In this document: positions 43,108-53,524 of the stretch, one piece after another | Numbering within the stretch: the first letter of the stretch is position 1 | Layout of the letters: every line of letters begins with the position of its first letter | Source of the DNA: Phytophthora colocasiae | Lineage: Eukaryota; Oomycota; Peronosporomycetes; Peronosporales; Peronosporaceae | Direction: 5' to 3' | Assembly: GCA_018806915.1 (NCBI GenBank) | Contig: JAGKQI010000096.1 | Coordinates: 248,001 to 312,000, forward strand | Length of the DNA stretch: 64,000 nucleotides | Program-made: the position numbers and the translations under genes | The notes under the pieces: model-generated | Seen by the model: the letters and a program-made list of their open reading frames with translations, nothing else | Told to the model about the DNA's origin: nothing | Database searches by the model: none

Positions 43108-45681
43108 ATGGAGCTACCAAGCACTACTACGCATAAGCGCACGGGGAGGCCTGTACATCCTCTATGGGCACATTATCACCGGGGGGAGAAGCGCAATCGT
43201 TATCACTATCATGCGTACTGTATGTACTGTGTGGCTCGTCATGGTGCTGACCAAGTGACGCCTACCAGGGGAGTTTCCATTGACATGCTGCGTCACCTCG
43301 AGAGCTGTCCTAATTGTCCTCGTAAAGTCGTGGATACAGTTCGAGAGCTCTGCAGTCGACGTGAGAGAATTACAAATACTAAGAAGGATAATAGTGACCA
43401 TGGGGTAAACGGCAATGAGGACCAAGTGCTGCTCTTAGAGACTGCGGATGGGTCAATGCAAGGAACGCATACGACAATAGATAATGCTGCTGATATGATT
43501 GCGAAGACGTCGGGGGCGGGCGACGTCCACATACTTGGGAAAAGGCCAGCGAGTGGAATGTCACTCGCCCATACTACTGAAGATGTGTCCAAGAGAGTGG
43601 AGGCAACGGATGCACAGAATACTGTCCATTCGATGGGAGATACTGCACGATATTTAGCCGATGGACACATGAATGATACAGCGGAAGATATCGCAGCAAG
43701 ATGGAAGACAACTTTGTTGCAGACAGCAGTGGCAGCGGGAATTCCGATGTCAGCGTTTCACAAAAGTGAATTTCAGGAATTGCTGCAAATTCTAAACCCT
43801 GAGAAGGTCGATACTGAGGAAATCGTTGGAACTGTGACTAGTCCAGCGTTTCTAGAAGAGACTGCTGCAAAGCTAGCGCGTAGTCAGCTAGAGCGAGTGG
43901 AGGAAGGCATGCTCAACTCGTCCATTAAAAGCGGGCTTACGCTGAGCATTACTTGTTGGCGCACCTTGGACCTTCAGTGCTTAGTGGCGTTCACGTTGGT
44001 CAATTCAAATGGAGACGCTTCCTGTGTCCGTGTCGAGGATTTGGGAGGCTATCACTCTGGTGGTGAAGATTCTAGTATTGAGTCTCCAATGTCGTCACTG
44101 GAGCAAACACAACTACTGCCGCTATCTCGAGCTATTGAAGACGTGTTGCAGGACCTCAGCGAAAAGAACAGTTCTGTCGTGGGGATTGTGGTCAACTCTG
44201 CTGTAGCCCTGAGTGCAGCAAAGAGAGTTTGTCGCCATCCGCGATGGAAATCTCTTCTGGTCCTTCCTTGCATGTCTGCGTTGCTGACGTCTCTAGCTGG
44301 AACCGTTTTGACAAACGAAGCTTATCGTGCTGCGGTTGGTCAATTAGTGGAGCTCATAGCTTATTTTTCCAACGAGCACCTCCAGGAAGCCTTGCGAGCC
44401 ATGTCTGGAGAGAACGAGGCTCATATCCCACTCCCAACAAAAGATCACTGGTTCTCATTTGTTGCTTGCTTGACGAAAGCCCTGCACTACAGTGATGCAA
44501 TCACTGCCTTGTGCTCAAGCGAAGTGGAAGGGAGATCCTCTGTGACGCCGTTGGCATTGCGAGAACTTGTTCTTGGTAAAAACTGCCAACTTTGGAAAAC
44601 ACTACGAGAGCTAGAAGTTCTTCTTGCACCACTGCGAGAAGCCTATAGTCTCATGTTTCAGTCGAAATCGAAACTGGACGGGATCAATAACGACTACGAC
44701 AATGACGATGAGTACGCGACGACTGCGCATGGAGGACTTACCCTTTCTCACGTCATGTACCAGCTCGGTCGCATGAGCCAACAATACTCGTCTCTTGCCG
44801 ACTCTTCTGCTGTGAGCTCGTCGTCCAACAGCAGTGACAGTGACATTACCGTCGTGGCCCAACGGATTCACGAAATCATGGACACAATGTGGCAGCGTTA
44901 CGACCTGCCCACCACGGTGCTTGCGTACGTGTTTGACTTTCACATGGACACTGATCGCCTCGATACGAGCAACAGTTTACTGCAGTGGAACTCCGTGTCT
45001 TCGTACTTCCAGTTTTACTTCCGGCGGTGGTTCTGCCAGTCACCAGATAATTTGTCTCCGACCTCCAGTGACAAACTTGAGGCGATGCTGAACGCGTACC
45101 AGCTCCGCCAGTTTCCTTTCGATACTAACACAACCAATTGCTATACGGACGTGTCGTCGTTCTATTCGTTCGTGTCGGACTCGCATCCCGAACTCTGCGC
45201 TCTTTGCTGTCGTGTGTATGCTGTGGCTCTGGCGTGTGTCGATCTCCGTCGTCTTGTCCGTGGAATTGGTTTCCTCCCTCCCGTCGCTCAAACTACTGCG
45301 CACGCAAAGCAAGTGGAACGTCTTCTTCATGTCGGTTTTGCAACTAGTTTAAAGAGAAGCCAATGCTCTTCAGATGGAAACACCATTCTACCTCAGCTCC
45401 TGCAAGCTAGCCACCCAGAAGAATTACTCTGTAGCCAAAATGATTGGGAAGCCTTTGCAGATGACTGGGCATTGCAACTCGAGAATGAATTGGCTGTGGA
45501 TGAGATGGAGAAACTGCATCAGGTTCAAGAGCACAGCAATCAAGACAAGAGTAACGGGCTAAGCTTGTCTCTTGACCAGCTTTTCTGTGAGGCACTGCCG
45601 CCATTACCTGCAGCAAGTGTGGTGGCACCGTCGCCCCACGATTCTTCAGGCTCATTTACACATGCGTCCGTTGCTTTGTAG
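43108..45681 (+). CDS. domesticated BED-finger/hAT-like protein (857 aa)
   Basis: Start ATG 43108 (MELPSTTTHKR; the frame is open farther upstream but only through non-ATG codons). N-terminal BED-type zinc finger at residues ~10-75: HPLWAHYHRG, CMYCVARHGA, MLRHLESCPNC. A long region lacking recognisable catalytic triad spacing follows, and a C-terminal hAT dimerisation-like block (DSHPELCALCCRVYAVALACVDLRRLVRGIGF). The frame is intact over 2.6 kb. No terminal inverted repeats or 8-bp duplications were seen around it, and it sits between host genes. Hence a domesticated transposase or host regulator rather than an active transposon. Confidence 0.75.
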   Translation: MELPSTTTHKRTGRPVHPLWAHYHRGEKRNRYHYHAYCMYCVARHGADQVTPTRGVSIDMLRHLESCPNCPRKVVDTVRELCSRRERITNTKKDNSDHGVNGNEDQVLLLETADGSMQGTHTTIDNAADMIAKTSGAGDVHILGKRPASGMSLAHTTEDVSKRVEATDAQNTVHSMGDTARYLADGHMNDTAEDIAARWKTTLLQTAVAAGIPMSAFHKSEFQELLQILNPEKVDTEEIVGTVTSPAFLEETAAKLARSQLERVEEGMLNSSIKSGLTLSITCWRTLDLQCLVAFTLVNSNGDASCVRVEDLGGYHSGGEDSSIESPMSSLEQTQLLPLSRAIEDVLQDLSEKNSSVVGIVVNSAVALSAAKRVCRHPRWKSLLVLPCMSALLTSLAGTVLTNEAYRAAVGQLVELIAYFSNEHLQEALRAMSGENEAHIPLPTKDHWFSFVACLTKALHYSDAITALCSSEVEGRSSVTPLALRELVLGKNCQLWKTLRELEVLLAPLREAYSLMFQSKSKLDGINNDYDNDDEYATTAHGGLTLSHVMYQLGRMSQQYSSLADSSAVSSSSNSSDSDITVVAQRIHEIMDTMWQRYDLPTTVLAYVFDFHMDTDRLDTSNSLLQWNSVSSYFQFYFRRWFCQSPDNLSPTSSDKLEAMLNAYQLRQFPFDTNTTNCYTDVSSFYSFVSDSHPELCALCCRVYAVALACVDLRRLVRGIGFLPPVAQTTAHAKQVERLLHVGFATSLKRSQCSSDGNTILPQLLQASHPEELLCSQNDWEAFADDWALQLENELAVDEMEKLHQVQEHSNQDKSNGLSLSLDQLFCEALPPLPAASVVAPSPHDSSGSFTHASVAL

Positions 45682-45732
45682 GCTGGGGAAGTCATTATTT
45701 TCCTGTGTGTATAGCTTTCGCGTATTTACGGG

Positions 45733-48017
45733 TTACGACGTGGCTTGGCGAGTCATTTTCTCGCGTAGCAGACTCATGCGGGAGATGATTTTGCGCCGAT
45801 TGATAGCATTTGTGGTCGTCTCCAATTGAACCTGGCAGCACGCGAGTGCTCGTTCGAAATCCTCACTGGCCACTAACGCAAGAACGAGATTGTTGAGAAT
45901 CGTTCGCTCCCGCTTGGTGTCTTCGATTGCGCGGGTAATGTCGAGACACTGCTGGTAGCAGCGAACAGCCTGATGCGGATTCTTTTTGTCAAGGTGCACG
46001 GTGCCTAAGTTTCCCAACGCACGAGCTTCCACGACTTGGTCTCCGCTGGCACGTGCCATTTCTTGAGCCAACATGAATCGAAGGAGAGCGTCGTCCAGTC
46101 GCTTTTGCTTGTAAAACTCCATGCCGACATTGAGCTCGTCTAACGCTGAGGTAATTGGAGTAGTTTCGACCATAGGAGCTGCAGCAATCGGGTCGAAAGT
46201 GCCATACGCGTCCGAGTTTGGAGCTGATGTTGGGAGTGACTTTGTCGTTTGCGATCCATTCTCAGCAATTGATAGCGAAGTGAAGTTTCCGTAAATGTCA
46301 TCGGTAGTAGCCGACTTGTTGCTGTTGAAGCCCGACTTTACGTCAAGCGGAGGAGGGGGTCCCAATGTTTGTTCCCAGTGAGGTTTCTTTTCTTCAAACT
46401 CGCTTGCCAGAGACGAGAAGTTACCGTAGTCGCTTGTATCTCCTTGCTCACGGCTTGAACCTCCACTCTTCAGTGTTGGGTCGACTGAATCTGCAATTGT
46501 TGGCTTGGTTACTGCCACACTTGCAAACGATTCGTACGCTCCACTGTTTGCAAACCCTGGTTGAATGGTAAATGCCGGTGATCTTGAAAATGAAGTGGCC
46601 TGATGACCTTGTCCAGCCACTTTCTGCGACTCCAGTGCGTATTTTGACATCAAAGTCCCGAATGCACTTTCATCGCAGACAGACTCAGCAGGCGCACTGT
46701 GAAGATGATGTAGGGAAGAGTTAACACTGCAGTTACCAGCTTGTGCCGCCGCGGTGGGCTGTCCTTCTCCCTTTGGCTGCAGGTGCGCGAACGTCGCAAA
46801 ACTACCATAGTCGCTACTAGCAAATGGCTCTGGTGGAGGCATAATCTTCTCATCGCCCCATTTCCCAGACGAAGGCCTCTTAACTTCGCCCGGAGTCCCC
46901 AAACGATGCACAGTCGGCGGTGCAAGTGAATCCAGCGCGAACCCCCCGTAGTTATCCGAGATTGCCCCGCTAGTACTAGTAGTGTTCGATTTGAGCGCTA
47001 CCACACTGAGGAACGATGACGATGGTGGAGATCGAGAGAACAGCATTGCTGACGCGTTTGGCGGTGGCTCTGGGTTCCCAAACGATGACGATGGTGGAGA
47101 TCGAGAGAACAGCATTGCTGACGCGTTTGGCGGTGGCTCTGGGTTCCCAAACGATTCCGTACTGAATGCTGCGTAAGAATCACTTTGCTGATCTTGTATG
47201 GCTCTCACCGCTGCTAATTCCTGATTGCACTTTGCAGAGAATTCCGACGCAATCTACAACAGCAGCAGGTATGTTAGTGTCTTTCTCCTTACTCCACCAC
47301 GAGCTCACTTACACCATATTTCAGTCTATTTGAGCTCGATTGAATAAACGCTCCAATAGATGGATATGTGCGTTGTCTAACACTCGTGTCCGCACCTCCA
47401 CCACGCCTCACCGCTTCGGTAAGTGCATATCCTGATACTCCCAAGTTCCTTACAAGACAGTTTTTCAATTCCCGTCTACCGGGCGTATTCGAACTCGCCG
47501 AGTGAACTTTGAGATACGTAAGCGTGAATTTCGTTGGATGTGACTCGGAAAACCTCACTAGAAATGCTCCATCACTGCGTTCTTTGGCCGCCAGCACCTG
47601 TTCAGCTTCTTTTCTTCCTATTTCTCCGTGGAACCAAGGCACCAACTCCCGGTTCGCACAGAAACACGCTACCAACTTGGCCAAACTCGACTCAAGCGGC
47701 CCAAAGCGAGCAATAAACCGACAGAACTGCAACAATTGCAAGCAAAATAATGCACAATTAGCCGCATATAACACTATGATCTGCATTAAATTGGAGCCCA
47801 CATCTTCTTTGGTCACTTGGTCGTTTTGATGCGCATCTGGAGAGACGCAGAACTGTGTCAAAACACGCAATTCGTCGCGTGAGAGCTCGGAAGGCAGCGA
47901 CTGAGGGTCACAAGCTTGTAGCAACGTCGGAAAGAAGGCATTTCGGTAGGAAACGCTGGGTTGGGCGAGCTCCTCGTCCCACCAGAGAAGTGCGGACGCC
48001 TCATTTTCAGGCCCCAT
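45733..48017 (-). CDS. SH2 domain plus TPR scaffold protein (741 aa, two exons)
   Basis: Exon 1 is 48017-47313 and exon 2 47253-45733 (59-bp intron, GTAAGT...GTTGTAG, phase 0). An SH2 domain lies at residues ~125-230: WFHGEIGRKEAEQVLAAKER, then GAFLVRFSES (the FLVR arginine that binds phosphotyrosine). A disordered middle carries seven Y-x-x-F motifs in the setting S/D-x-Y-(G/A/E)-x-F, for example SDNYGGF, SSDYGSF, TSDYGNF, SDAYGTF. C-terminal TPR-like helices (~595-735: GMEFYKQKRLDDALLRFMLAQE, ALGNLGTVHLDKKNPHQAVRCYQ) follow. SH2 proteins are rare outside the animal lineage and its relatives. A 69-bp exact duplication lies at 47004-47141 (see separate entry). Confidence 0.88.
47004..47142 (-). 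repeat. exact 69-bp tandem duplication inside the SH2-TPR gene
   Basis: The 23-residue unit FGNPEPPPNASAMLFSRSPP (plus SSS) is encoded twice by identical DNA; the reading frame is preserved. Confidence 0.9.
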
Positions 48018-48085
48018 ATTGTATAATACCAATACTACTTATTTTTGTAGTACTTATTTGTAGTATTGTTTTGTAGTTGTCACCG

Positions 48086-48278
48086 TTAGACTTGAGCCCC
48101 GTTTTCGATAGTTTCAAGAAGACTGGTCTCGAGTCGAGTCCGTTTGTCTTCCACTTGCTGAAGCAAAGCTGATTTCTCGGCAGTTTGACTTACGTTGCGG
48201 CAGAATTCCAGTTCTCTGCAGCTGTAGCAAGTTTGACAATGCTCAGCCACCCGTGAATCCTCTCCAGACAACGCGGGC
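48086..48278 (-). pseudogene. 65-codon coiled-coil gene, separated from its start by a Gypsy insertion
   Basis: The body of the frame (LSGEDSRVAEHCQTCYSC..., CxxCxxC-like cysteines, then a Leu-rich helix ending ENGAQV) runs from the insertion edge to the stop at 48086. Its first codons, ATG CTG CCC G, lie 4.6 kb away at 52891-52882 beyond the element. The GCCCG duplicated by the insertion belongs to codons 2-4. Joining the flanks gives a 65-residue frame; as it stands, no ATG precedes the body and a TGA in the LTR blocks read-in. Function unknown. Confidence 0.6.
48274..48278. repeat. TSD of the second Gypsy element (partner 52882-52886)
   Basis: CGGGC at both outer edges. Confidence 0.8.
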
Positions 48279-48498
48279 TGTCACCAGTTGCTTGGTGATT
48301 GTTGTAGTTGAATGTAAAATGGGAACTAAATGTATTCATGGTGGTTTGAGTGTTTTCTTCTAGCTTCTCTACCTACTCCTGCGATGGCTGGTGGGCAGGC
48401 GCTAGAGCACACTAACCACTCAAGTCCTTGTTGGACAGGCCTTGGTTGAAGTGCCGTTCCACTCTTGCGCGCGTCACAGATTGTTGGCTCCGCTGACA
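48279..48498 (-). repeat. Gypsy-2 3' LTR
   Basis: 220 bp, TGTCACC...GCTGACA. Carries the 9-bp extra segment relative to the 5' LTR. Confidence 0.85.
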
Positions 48499-49681
48499 GT
48501 CTTCCCCACGTTGGCCTTGAAAGGGACGACACGCCTGATGTGGACGGTCTCCATGTAGCGGCCTTTATCAAGGACCAACGTCCCGTTAGTGCGCACTGCT
48601 ACGACCTCATATGGACCACTAAAGAGTGGAGCCATTTTGGCTTGAGGGCCGGCATCGTTCCTAAGAAGCACTTTGTCGTGGGGCGCGTACGTCCAGCTGC
48701 GGCGCTTGGCGTTTTCACGCGTGTTGTTCTTGGCGACTTGTTGAACCTTGCGCTGGTATTGTTCATCCCAGTTCGTGACGTGCTCAACGTCGAAGAGCAT
48801 ATCACGGCCAAAGGTTGCCTGTGCTGGCGACGAGTTGAGCATGCTGTTGTGCGTGGCTCGGAGAGCAAAGGTGGCGTCGTGCAAGAATGCAGCCCACTCT
48901 CCCGGCGTCGTAATCGTTTGGGTGCGAAGCTTGTCTCCAATTACGCGATGCAGCCGCTCGATCACCCCATTTGCCTGAGGGTTACGCGTCGTCGTTGGCA
49001 CGGCGTGGATACCGTAGCTATCCAGCAGCTCGAAGAACTCTTTCTTGAATTCAGTGCCTTTGTCGTAAATAACTCGCACTGGTCGTGGGTAGCGGCACAA
49101 CCAAAATCGGTCAAACACAAACGCTGCATCAGCACTGGATGCGTCGTCAACCGGCTGAATTTCCACAAGACGAGTGCTGGTGTCGATCATCGTCATGGCT
49201 CTAAACTTTGCTTTCCGTACGGTCCGATAGAATCTATAGCAACCTCAAACCATGGACGGACAACGACTGTCTTCTCCGGCAACTTGCCGTACTTCATCGT
49301 TGGATGCTTGCTCTTTGTGCAAGCTAGGCAGTTCCTCACGTAATTGTAAATCTGCTTCTCCATTCCTTTCCAGTAAAGCGAAGCACGAATCGTCTGATAC
49401 ATTGCTGGGCTTCCAGGATGCATGAGCCACTCATGATAGGCTCGTACGACCGGCTCCTGTAGGTGCACTGGCACAAGGATGCAGTTGTTCTTCGGGTGCA
49501 CGCGAAGCTTGACTCCGTTGATCTCCTTGACGATCCCCAGCTCCACAGGGGCCGCCGACTGTGCTCGAGCAAGCTCTTGCAAGTTCAAGGAGAAAATCAT
49601 GCTGGTATCAGCTGTCGGTGTCGCCGCGGCAATGGTTGTCGTCACATTTTCATCAGGCTCCTTCCCCAGTTTGGACGACAC
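48474..49681 (-). pseudogene. Gypsy-2 integrase
   Basis: Upstream frame 49681-49193 gives the H-H-C-C zinc module (HEWLMHPGSPAMYQTIRASLYWKGM...CLACTKSK) and the start of the core (EVAIDSIGPYG). The 49196-48474 frame continues TMIDTSTRLVEIQP, VRVIYDKGTEFKKEF and NPQANGVIERLHRVI (D, D, E). It ends YMETVHIRRVVPFKA inside the 3' LTR edge. The two frames overlap by four bases, so a one-base break separates the first Asp from the rest. Confidence 0.85.
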
Positions 49682-51733
49682 TCCAGGTAAACGGGATAAA
49701 GCATCTGCAACAACGTTGCTCTCCCTTTAATGTAATGGAGTCGAGGGCCAAACTCCTCAATCTCCAGCCGCCAACGCAGCATCTGGATATTGTTGAAGGT
49801 CCCGTAAGTCAAATTCAAATGGTCGGTATGGATGTGTACTTCTTGACCCAAGAGCATCGTCCGGTATTCGCGGAGGACCAGAAGAATGCTGAGCAACTCC
49901 AGTCTGTTGGCAGGATACTTCCTCTGTGTCTCAGTGCACTTCTTGCTCCAAAACGCTAGCGGTCTACCGTCCTGCGTGATCACTGCTCCAAGTTGATATC
50001 CAGAAGCGTCAGTGAAAATGTGAAAGGGTTGTCCATACGACGGAAACGCGAGCTCCACGGTCTGCGTCATCACATCTTTCATCTCTTCAAATGCACGCTG
50101 GTGCAGGTCAGTCCACTGGTACTTCGTTTGCGGGGACGTTAACGCTGTCAGTGGCGCGAGAATGTGCGCTCGGCGTGGCCACATATCTCGATAGTAGTTG
50201 ACCATGCCAATGAAGCGTCGAAGCTGTCGGCGTGTGCTTGGCGCAGCAATCGCCTGAATGGCGGAGACTTTATCGTGCAGTGGTTGTACTCCAGTGGTGC
50301 TGACCTTATAGCCGAGATATGCAACGCTGTTGGTACACAGCTTCGTCTTCTTCGGGTGGATCGTTAGGCCACGGTCCCGCAAACGGCGAAATACTTCTCG
50401 CAGGTGCTCCATGTGCTCGTCGAAGACGACGACATCACAATAAAGTCATCTAAGTACACCCAGACGTAGTCGAGATCTCCAAGTGTTTCATTCATCACGG
50501 CCTGAAACTCGTCAGGCGCAGTTGCCACGCCCATCGGAAGCCGGTTGAAAACAAACTTGCCAAAAGGAAATACAATGGCTGTAGCTGCACGGCTGCTCTG
50601 GGCAAGAACTCGAGCGTAGTACCCCATCGGTACGTCAAAGCGGATATGTACTTGCAGCTCTGGAACTGTCGGAGCATTTCTGCAATCACCGGCAGCGGAA
50701 AGAATCGACGCAGCAGCAACGCGTTGAGGCGCCGAAAGTCACATAATAGTCGAATGCTGCCGTCCTTTTTCAGGATGATGAACGCTGGAGAAGCCCATGG
50801 CGATGAGTTGTCTGGTGATAGCACGTCCAGCTGAACGAGTCGATGGATCTCTTGCTTGGACGCTGCTAAGTGGACATTTGGAACTGGGTACGGTCTGCAC
50901 ACGAACGGCGTAGCATCCTTCGGTAGCGGTAGTTCGTACGGATCTCCGGTTATCTTCCCCAGTTTACCAGAAGCAACCTCGTAAAACTCGATCAGCAACG
51001 AAACCAAACTGTGGATCTCGCTGTCGGACAGGCGAGTCTTGTCAATCATGTCCTCAAGCTGGACATCTCCACAGTCAGTTGCCACCGCAATTTCCACGGG
51101 GCACGCAGGTTCGTCCTTCGACTGGTACGGAACCAGACCGGGCTTGCGTCTGGGGGCTCGTTGCTTTGGCATTGGAACACGTAGACCATCCCATTCGAGC
51201 TCTTTGCTCGAGAACAACAAGTCGATGCCTTGGTCCGCGAAGAAATCCTTCCCCAAGATCACCGCGTACAGGAGTCGCGGTGCTACACGGAACTTGTGTG
51301 TGCACACTCTCTTCGTCGAGAAAAGCGGCAAAGCTAGTTGGGTTGTCGCTGTGTGGGTTGTTTTCCCAACTGACGTGTCGGCCTGTTTGAACCTCGCTTC
51401 CTCGGCGTGCAGCACTAAATTTTCCCGAACTTGGTCTACGACACGTTGGTCGACAGCAGAACGAGAGCAGCCAGTGTCAATCAACGCGGTGAAGGGAGTT
51501 GACCCGATGCGCACCTCTATCTCCATCACCGGTACGCTTTCGCTGCGCTCGCTTGGCACTCGTGCCCCAATCAGTGGCGCTAGCGACGTCGTCTCTGCGC
51601 TGCAGGTTTTCGAGGTGAAGTTCATCGCGTTATTCTCATCGGCTTCGTAGAAGCGGAGCGCATTCAGCTCTTCCTCATGTTGCTTCTTCATGGTTTCCAT
51701 CATTACAGACATCTGGTTGATCTGCTCCTGCAT
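49642..51733 (-). pseudogene. Gypsy-2 protease, reverse transcriptase and RNase H
   Basis: 51733-50495: protease with FTALIDTGCSRSAVD (DTGCS) and RT start (LPKDATPFVCRPYPVP, IRLLCDFRRLNALLLRRFFPLP). 50627-50364: RT palm FGKFVFNRLPMGVATAPDEFQ and catalytic YVWVYLDDFIV. 50412-49642: RT thumb LGYKVSTTGVQP and RNase H with FHIFTDASGYQLGAVITQ and THTDHLNL-type motif. Frame changes near 50600 and 50400 break the polyprotein. Confidence 0.87.
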
Positions 51734-51734
51734 C

Positions 51735-52598
51735 GCCGCAAAGTGTTCTTGTGCTGGGCGGTTCTGTTGCCTTGGCTGCCCGTTCCGCGGGCGGTACGCC
51801 GGCGAAGAGGGATCTCGGAAACATTGCTGCTGCGTATGGTTGTTGCGCTTGCAGTAAGTGCAAAACTTATTTTCGTGATGGCTTTTGTTTTGGCCCTTGT
51901 GCTGGCCTCGTCCTGACGTGCGTCACTTTTTGCTGTTGTTGCTGTTTTCCACCGTTATTATTCGGTTTGGTGGCGGCATTGCTGTCGTGGGCCGAGCGCC
52001 GTCTGCTTCGAAGCGCTTCTCGCTCTTTTTCACTCCTCTCGATTAGCTGAAATTGCAGCTCCAGTCCCGCGAAGTTCCAGGTACGCGAAAGTCTAGTGAC
52101 TTCAATCTGCCACTCGATGGGCATGCCGTTCTTGTACAAGCGTACCAGATCTGCTTCTGGTATGGCTTCGTTCTCATCAATGAACGTGATCATCCGGTTG
52201 AGCTTTCGAAAAGCTCTACTATACTCTCGGACCGTCATGGACGGAGTTTTCCGGAGGTCCATTAGCTCGTCGATGATCATTGCCCGAGTTCCAGGGGGGC
52301 AACGGGTCATCGTTAGTTGTCGAAGGGCATATACAGCGACGTCAGGGTGCTCCAGTTGCTCCTCAGCCACCAAGTCGTTAAACATCAGCAGGTCATCGTC
52401 GAAGAGAAGGACTTGAATGTCCTCGACAAACGCGAATTGGTCTTCTTCAGTCTGCTGATAGCCCATAAAGACGTAGTATTCTGACAGTCTCAGCAACCAC
52501 TCCAACCAGTCCTTCCAGGTGCCGTCCCGGAAGACTGGTACGCGCTTCTTGATCGTCGCGCCGTTGGTCTTCACCTTCTCGAAGGTAACTTCCTCCAT
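51735..52598 (-). CDS. Gypsy-2 gag and zinc knuckle
   Basis: Starts at ATG 52598 (MEEVTFEKVKTNG). Gag capsid-like region ~20-170 (FRDGTWKDWLEWLLRLSEYY, TVREYSRAFRKLNRM), ending KPSRK at 51867. The CCHC knuckle CTYCKRNNHTQQQC lies just beyond in the frame that continues into protease, so gag and pol are joined by a frame change near 51875 (A-rich CAAAACAAAAGCC). Confidence 0.8.
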
Positions 52599-52654
52599 CT
52601 TGGTGTGCCTTACGCGTGGGTGGTGCGGCTTGCCAGTTGCAAACTAGGCTATAG

Positions 52655-52670
52655 TTTTGCTTAAGCAAAA
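52655..52670. other. perfect 16-bp palindrome next to the Gypsy-2 5' LTR
   Basis: TTTTGCTTAAGCAAAA directly abuts the LTR at the position where a primer-binding site is expected. No TGG start is present within it; the nearest TGG is 25 nt further in. Confidence 0.6.
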
Positions 52671-52881
52671 TGTCATGGTGATTGTTGTAGTTGAATGTAA
52701 AATGGGAACTAAATGTATTCATGGTGGTTTGAGTGTTTTCTTCTAGCTTCTCTACCTACTCCTGCGATGGCTGGTGGGCAGGCGCTAGAGCACACTAACC
52801 ACTCAAGTCCTTGTTGGACAGGCCTTGGTTGAAGTGCCGTTCCACTCTTGCGCGCGTCACAGATTGTTGGCTCCGCTGACA
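52671..52881 (-). repeat. Gypsy-2 5' LTR
   Basis: 211 bp, TGTCATGG...GCTGACA on the plus strand. Confidence 0.85.
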
Positions 52882-52915
52882 CGGGCAGCATGTTTGTTTT
52901 GCTTCATTCGCCAAG

Positions 52916-53524
52916 ATGCCAGCTAGACGAAAGAGTGTGGAGCTCAGCATAAAAAAAAAACAAGCGATGGATTTAGTGTTATGTTCTTCGAGAGCTACTC
53001 ATCGATGCAGATCTCATCGAGCGCGTCCAGAAGCTCGTTGGAGCTGTCGCCGCCACTGCCACTATCACTGTTGTGACTGGATCGCGACGGAAGGTGGCGG
53101 GGTGCCGGTCGAGCGGAGGCTCATTTTCGAGGGTGTGGGGTGGCAGATTTCGGCCTCAAGCTTCCGCGGAAAACGGGAGATAATTTGGGCTGCGCTCGGG
53201 AGCCGGCGTCTTGAGGGTGCTGGACGGCGTCCTGTCTTGGGAGAGGCAGAGGATTTTCTCGTCGAGATAATCTATGATCTGCGCTTGAACAAGGAGAAGG
53301 TGACTCGTGATTGGATCGCTGCCCAAGCTCGCCATCGCTTTCACGAAAGCCGAAAGGAAAGTGCGGGTTCCTTGACGATTCAAACGACTGGTTCATTAGT
53401 AAGCATGGCGTCTACGGTTCACAATTTCGAGGCCACACTCAATGACAACAGCGCTAGTGGCAGTGGCGGCGACAGCTCCAACGAGCTTCTGGACGCGCTC
53501 AATGAGATCTGCATCGATAAATAG
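52916..53524 (+). CDS. HTH (CENP-B/Tigger-like) ORF with inverted duplication of its 3' end
   Basis: Begins MPARRKSVELSIKKKQ, a transposase-type N-terminus. Codons from about 52967 to 53075 are an antisense copy of the gene's own 3' end (see the inverted repeat entry), so the second stretch is meaningless protein. Real coding resumes near 53090, with a second HTH-like part (GRRPVLGEAEDFLVEIIYDLRLNKEKVTRDWIAAQA). It ends in an acidic SGSGGDSSNELLDALNEICIDK tail. No DDE domain. Probably a chimeric pseudogene or foldback-derived element; the open frame may be accidental. Confidence 0.5.
   Translation: MPARRKSVELSIKKKQAMDLVLCSSRATHRCRSHRARPEARWSCRRHCHYHCCDWIATEGGGVPVERRLIFEGVGWQISASSFRGKREIIWAALGSRRLEGAGRRPVLGEAEDFLVEIIYDLRLNKEKVTRDWIAAQARHRFHESRKESAGSLTIQTTGSLVSMASTVHNFEATLNDNSASGSGGDSSNELLDALNEICIDK
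52967..53075. repeat. left arm of ~108-bp inverted repeat (partner 53443-53550)
   Basis: ATGGATTTAG..TTATGTTCTT to CACTG. Arms match with about eight differences over ~105 bp; the spacer is about 367 bp. Confidence 0.85.

Larger units (their letters stand above)
48279..52881 (-). mobile_element. second Ty3/Gypsy element, 4.6 kb, no chromodomain
   Basis: LTRs 48279-48498 (220 bp) and 52671-52881 (211 bp) begin TGTCA and end CTGACA. They differ only by a 9-bp indel (CCAGTTGCT) near the start, as far as I compared. Minus-strand orientation; gag, protease, RT, RNase H and integrase follow in Gypsy order across several frames. The integrase ends at 48474 without a chromodomain, so this is a different lineage from the 14705-22279 element. 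A 16-bp palindrome occupies the usual primer-site position. Confidence 0.9.

Noticed and set aside
48465..49343. 292-codon plus-strand frame
   Set aside because: Antisense of the Gypsy-2 integrase.
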